Source of the DNA: Pseudomonadales bacterium
Lineage (GTDB): Bacteria; Pseudomonadota; Gammaproteobacteria; Pseudomonadales; UBA3067
DNA: 6,702 nt
Direction of reading: 5' to 3'
Assembly: GCA_016763235.1 (NCBI GenBank)
Contig: JAESUE010000253.1
Span: forward strand, 1-6,702
This document shows, piece after piece, positions 4,650 to 6,702 of this stretch. Position 1 is the stretch's first letter. Every line of letters starts with the position of its first letter. The position numbers and the translations under genes are program-made. The notes beneath the pieces were generated by a model. The model was not told where the DNA came from. It was given only the letters and a program-made list of their open reading frames with translations, and did not search any database.

Positions 4650-5858
4650 ATGTTAGACTCATTGGTATTAAATATACCTTTCAAATCAAAACATCTTAAA
4701 TGGCTCGGTGATAACACCAAAACGCCACAAGCATACATTCCTCTTGAGACCCTGCCGAATTGTATTAAAACGCAAGGTAATATTGTTACTCTTTCAGACG
4801 GCACAAAGATAATTGAAGAAGAAAAAACAATCTTTGAATCTTTACCGTCAAGCCATACCGGAATGGCGTTTAAAATATTTGAAAGAGGGCGTAATTGTGA
4901 CCCCTATGTGATGCTTAAGTGCTCTCCTAGCAAATTATTACAAGGTCATAATCTTTATGGTTTTGATGATATGCGTAAAGGTGCACGCAATATGCTTTTT
5001 TTACTCGCTGAAACATATCCAGACGTATTTGAAATGCTGGATTATAAAAACACCAAAGTTTCCGAGTTAGATCTTAACTACAGTATTTTTATAGATACAC
5101 CTGTATCGAAACGTCTTTTCATGGATCACTTACGTTATATTTCACGTGGTCAGACTAAAAACAGAGGTGATAATTATGAAACAACAGTCTATTTTGGAAG
5201 CAAGAAATCAAGACATAAAAGTTTAAAAGTTTACTCTAAGCTAGAGGAGCTTGAGCAAGAGATACAAAAATGCAAAAGAAAGGGATATTTAGAATCTGCT
5301 AAACTGAATGAAGCATTAAAGAAAACAGATAGAGCAAAACAAGCAGTACGCTTTGAAGCTACGATTAAGTCTGTTTATTTAGATCGGAGAGCAATCCCGA
5401 CAAATTTATTTCAATTTTGTGATTATTTTGAAGCTAATCCGTGGGCATATACGGCTCTTTTCAATGACGCTTGGAAAGATATATTTAAGACATTAAGTGG
5501 TCAGGAGTTAAAACGAATGAATGATGTAAGTGTATTTGAAGCACTACGTAAAACACACGAGACAATTAATAATAATACTGGTCGTATTAGTATAATTAAA
5601 GTGAATCGCCTTTTTGCTGTTTATCAGACAATAAAGTCATTAGGTTTTGAGCATGTGAAAAAAAATTCTAGTAGCTCAACATTTAGTAGAAACATTTTAG
5701 ATATCGTTGCTGCTGGAATTTCAGAATCTGTTCTTCAGAATCTTAAAAAAGATGATGGAGCACAAATTATACCTATCTCAAAAATTCTAATTTTTGATTT
5801 TTCAAATCAAGTTCCAAGCAATTATAAAATACCGCCGGATTTGTACGGACTCGCATAG
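4650..5858 (+). CDS. Rolling-circle replication initiator, gene II/X family
   Basis: Strand-specific endonuclease that nicks the replicative form and starts rolling-circle replication. It has 402 residues, close to M13 pII (410). Family features seen in order are the segment CSPSKLLQGHNLYG (91-104), the strand KVSELDLNYSIF (136-147), and TVYFGSKKSRHKSLKVYSK (179-197), whose KVYSK holds the likely catalytic tyrosine Y195. VRFEATIKSVYL (233-244) matches the conserved RFE block of the gene II/X group. The C-terminal region (250-402) is less conserved. A modest AGGG sits 12 bases before the ATG. The stop codon overlaps an f1-type plus origin, its expected target. An internal start giving a pX-like product, as in Ff, is possible (M290, M113), but I see no convincing ribosome binding site for one. 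The catalytic residue is inferred from pattern. Confidence 0.92.
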   Translation: MLDSLVLNIPFKSKHLKWLGDNTKTPQAYIPLETLPNCIKTQGNIVTLSDGTKIIEEEKTIFESLPSSHTGMAFKIFERGRNCDPYVMLKCSPSKLLQGHNLYGFDDMRKGARNMLFLLAETYPDVFEMLDYKNTKVSELDLNYSIFIDTPVSKRLFMDHLRYISRGQTKNRGDNYETTVYFGSKKSRHKSLKVYSKLEELEQEIQKCKRKGYLESAKLNEALKKTDRAKQAVRFEATIKSVYLDRRAIPTNLFQFCDYFEANPWAYTALFNDAWKDIFKTLSGQELKRMNDVSVFEALRKTHETINNNTGRISIIKVNRLFAVYQTIKSLGFEHVKKNSSSSTFSRNILDIVAAGISESVLQNLKKDDGAQIIPISKILIFDFSNQVPSNYKIPPDLYGLA

Positions 5859-5901
5859 GGTACACTATCTTTAATAGTGTACCCTTGTCCCAAGTTTGGG
5901 A
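5858..5901 (+). other. Plus-strand (rolling-circle) replication origin, f1/M13 type
   Basis: Hairpin 1 is GGGTACACTAT (5858-5868), loop CTTTA (5869-5873), ATAGTGTACCC (5874-5884). After TTG comes hairpin 2, TCCCAA (5888-5893), GT, TTGGGA (5896-5901). The f1 origin has the same plan: a hairpin whose loop holds CTTTAAT with the nick, then a stem right arm AGTGGACTC, TTG, and a TTCCA/GGAA hairpin. Shared with f1 are the exact string CTTTAATAGTG (5869-5879) and CTTGT-CCAA (5884-5893) with one differing base. The expected nick is inside CTTTAAT. Orientation shows the plus strand here is the virion strand. The first base is also the last base of the rep stop. Hairpin 1 might double as a terminator. 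Confidence 0.9.
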
Positions 5902-5976
5902 ATTTATCGAACATCGTCCCTTGCACCAAACAAAATAAACTCTAACATTTAATCTGTTATCGACCCTTGCACCAAA
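5882..5976 (+). repeat. Initiator-binding repeat candidates CCCTTG..CCAA (three copies)
   Basis: CCCTTGCACCAAA occurs exactly at 5918-5930 and 5964-5976. A related CCCTTGTCCCAAG (5882-5894) is part of the origin itself. TTATCGA precedes both exact copies (5904-5910 and 5957-5963): directly in the second, and with a 7-base insert (ACATCGT) in the first. Because one copy lies in the f1-like recognition region, the others are probably extra Rep-binding sites, at the place where f1 has its replication enhancer. This covers the gene-free stretch 5859-5982. Confidence 0.7.
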
Positions 5977-5982
5977 TCAATA

Positions 5983-6213
5983 TCATTTATTTTTCATCTC
6001 ATCATTTTTTTCTTTTTCTTCTTTTTCTTTTTCTTTTTCTTTTTCTACTATGAGTACATGCTCTTTCAATGCATTGTAAGCATCTGGATGTTCCTTCTGG
6101 ATTGCTTCAATAATTGCGACTGATGCATATTTTCCAATTTGAATACCCTTATAAGTTTTAGCGAATTCTAAAGCTCTATGGGCGTTTTCACTGATTTTTA
6201 TAGTTTTAGCCAT
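5983..6213 (-). CDS. Putative ribbon-helix-helix regulator, divergent from the structural operon
   Basis: The only minus-strand gene. I chose the start at 6213 because GAGA lies 8 bases before it and the product then opens MAKTIKISENAHRALEFAKTY, typical of a ribbon-helix-helix domain. The strand (KTIKI), helix (ENAHRALEFAKTYKG) and helix (GKYASVAIIEAIQKE) occupy residues 3-40. A longer frame reaches 6324 but adds a cysteine-bearing stretch with no ribosome binding site. The C-terminus (from about 56) is a K/E-only low-complexity tail from a CTTTTT hexamer tract. The protein has 76 residues. Divergence from the gV-coat operon suggests a repressor that holds the phage in a quiet state, like RstR or Pf repressor C in position but not in fold. 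Whether it binds the 6214-6431 region is untested. Confidence 0.7.
   Translation of the reverse strand: MAKTIKISENAHRALEFAKTYKGIQIGKYASVAIIEAIQKEHPDAYNALKEHVLIVEKEKEKEKEEKEKNDEMKNK
6005..6046 (+). repeat. Polypyrimidine (CTTTTT)n microsatellite in the regulator's 3' end
   Basis: A 42-base run of only T and C on the plus strand, mostly CTTTTT hexamers, which reads as lysine/glutamate codons on the minus strand. Hexamer gain or loss keeps the frame, so the KE tail can change length freely. Confidence 0.9.
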
Positions 6214-6431
6214 TTTCATATTCTCTGTTTCTAGTCCGTTTGCTAATAGTTCTATACACATTCTAATTCTAATCCCTATTTTATTTGAAGTGTGACACAA
6301 AGTACAAATAACAGTTTCATACAAATACTATTGTGTGGTAGTGTTATTTTACAAAAGTAGTAAAGTGTCATATGTAACTAATAACCATTCTTATTTAAAA
6401 CCGATTTATATACGCATGCAAGGGATTTAAA
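6214..6431. promoter_or_regulatory. Divergent promoter/operator region between regulator and gV
   Basis: A 218-base AT-rich gap that must hold promoters for both the minus-strand regulator and the gV-coat operon. Visible elements are a GTGT-G-ACAC dyad (6290-6298) and AGTGT repeats (6289-6293, 6340-6344, 6364-6368), which may be regulator sites. TATATA (6407-6412) is too near the gV start and lacks a -35. I cannot place a convincing sigma-70 promoter by eye in either direction. Confidence 0.45.
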
Positions 6432-6702
6432 ATGAAAGTAGCGATTATTGACGGGCATCACCAACCTGAAGTTAAACAAAACAAAGATCAAACAAGAACA
6501 TGGTATGAGCAAAAAGCATTTATCGATTTAGGTGGAGCTTTTCCAGTTCAATTTAAAATATCTTTAAACAATATAACTGAAGCATTTCCGGTTGGTGATG
6601 ATTACGAATTAACTCCAGAATCTTACAAAGTTAATCAATATGACAATTTAGAAATTGATCGTTGGAATTTAAAAATAAGAAGGCGTCACGCGCCAACATT
6701 TA
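6432..6702 (+). CDS. gV-like ssDNA-binding protein (5' part; continues at base 1)
   Basis: Single-stranded DNA-binding protein of the filamentous-phage gene V type, which coats newly made viral strands and diverts them from replication to packaging. The ATG at 6432 has AAGGG (6420-6424) 7 bases upstream. Ninety codons lie here; joined to bases 1-20 the protein is 96 residues and ends NSVIKN, close to the 87 residues of M13 gVp. Similarity to M13 gVp as I remember it lies in YEQKAFIDLG (25-34; M13 EQLCYVDLG), PVQFKISL (38-45; M13 PVLVKITL), SYKVNQYDNLEIDRWNLK (64-81; M13 SFKVGQFGSLMIDRLRL). A basic tail (KIRRRH) follows. It is the first gene of the structural operon and is divergent from the minus-strand regulator. 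Family assignment is by eye; the fold and the wrap-around make it secure. Confidence 0.9.
   Translation, partial: MKVAIIDGHHQPEVKQNKDQTRTWYEQKAFIDLGGAFPVQFKISLNNITEAFPVGDDYELTPESYKVNQYDNLEIDRWNLKIRRRHAPTF

Noticed and set aside
5975..5987. IHF site at AATCAATATCATT near the origin
   Set aside because: The consensus needs TTR after WATCAA and four bases, but ATT is present, so it fails at a required base.
6214..6324. Longer N-terminus of the minus-strand regulator
   Set aside because: No ribosome binding site before 6324, and the ribbon-helix-helix pattern begins at the internal ATG at 6213.
1..6702. dif-like XerCD attachment site
   Set aside because: I scanned for the two 11-bp arms of bacterial dif around the gene-free stretches and found no convincing pair; a profile search would be decisive.
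1..6702. tRNA, rRNA, CRISPR array, insertion sequence
   Set aside because: No cloverleaf, spacer array, or transposase with terminal repeats is visible; the repeats seen are short operators or a coding duplication.

Overview
The window reads as one complete circular genome of a filamentous phage (Inoviridae), 6702 bases, cut inside its ssDNA-binding protein gene. The reading frame open at the right edge (from 6432) continues in frame across the join into bases 1-20 and stops at TAG 18-20, ten bases before the next start codon. Gene content and order fit an inovirus: ssDNA-binding protein (gV type), a small membrane protein, a 44-residue leaderless major coat protein (gVIII), a 32-residue membrane peptide (gVII/gIX size), a terminator, two pIII-like surface proteins, a DUF2523/pVI-like minor coat protein, a Zot-family assembly ATPase (gI), two small DNA-binding proteins with coiled coils, and a gene II/X-family replication initiator. 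The only minus-strand gene is a small putative ribbon-helix-helix regulator, divergent from the structural operon. DNA is AT-rich; a low-GC gammaproteobacterial host is a guess from protein style only.

Layout: 6432-6702 plus 1-1992 carries replication/coat/adsorption genes; 1996-3515 carries the pVI-like and Zot genes, overlapping by ATGA. Bases 3516-3703 hold a G-rich hairpin and three copies of a 12-bp repeat. Bases 3704-4555 hold the two DNA-binding/coiled-coil genes with a repeat-rich gap between them. A hairpin (4587-4621) precedes rep (4650-5858). Immediately after rep, overlapping its stop codon, is a rolling-circle origin with the same architecture and partly the same sequence as the f1/M13 plus-strand origin, followed by two more copies of a putative initiator-binding repeat. 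The minus-strand regulator (5983-6213) and a 218-bp divergent promoter region close the circle.

How it works together (inference from inovirus biology): Rep nicks the plus strand in the loop of the 5858-5884 hairpin and drives rolling-circle replication; the gV-like protein coats the ssDNA; Zot exchanges it for coat protein at the inner membrane, with small membrane proteins at the filament tips and the pIII-like proteins binding the host. No secretin (pIV) and no integrase gene are present, so the phage would need a host secretin to exit, and either stays episomal or uses host recombination.

The points most worth a second look are the f1-like origin placed downstream of rep instead of upstream, two full-length paralogous pIII-like genes in tandem, the first carrying a young 78-bp tandem duplication, and three separate families of short regulatory repeats around a plasmid-like control module.
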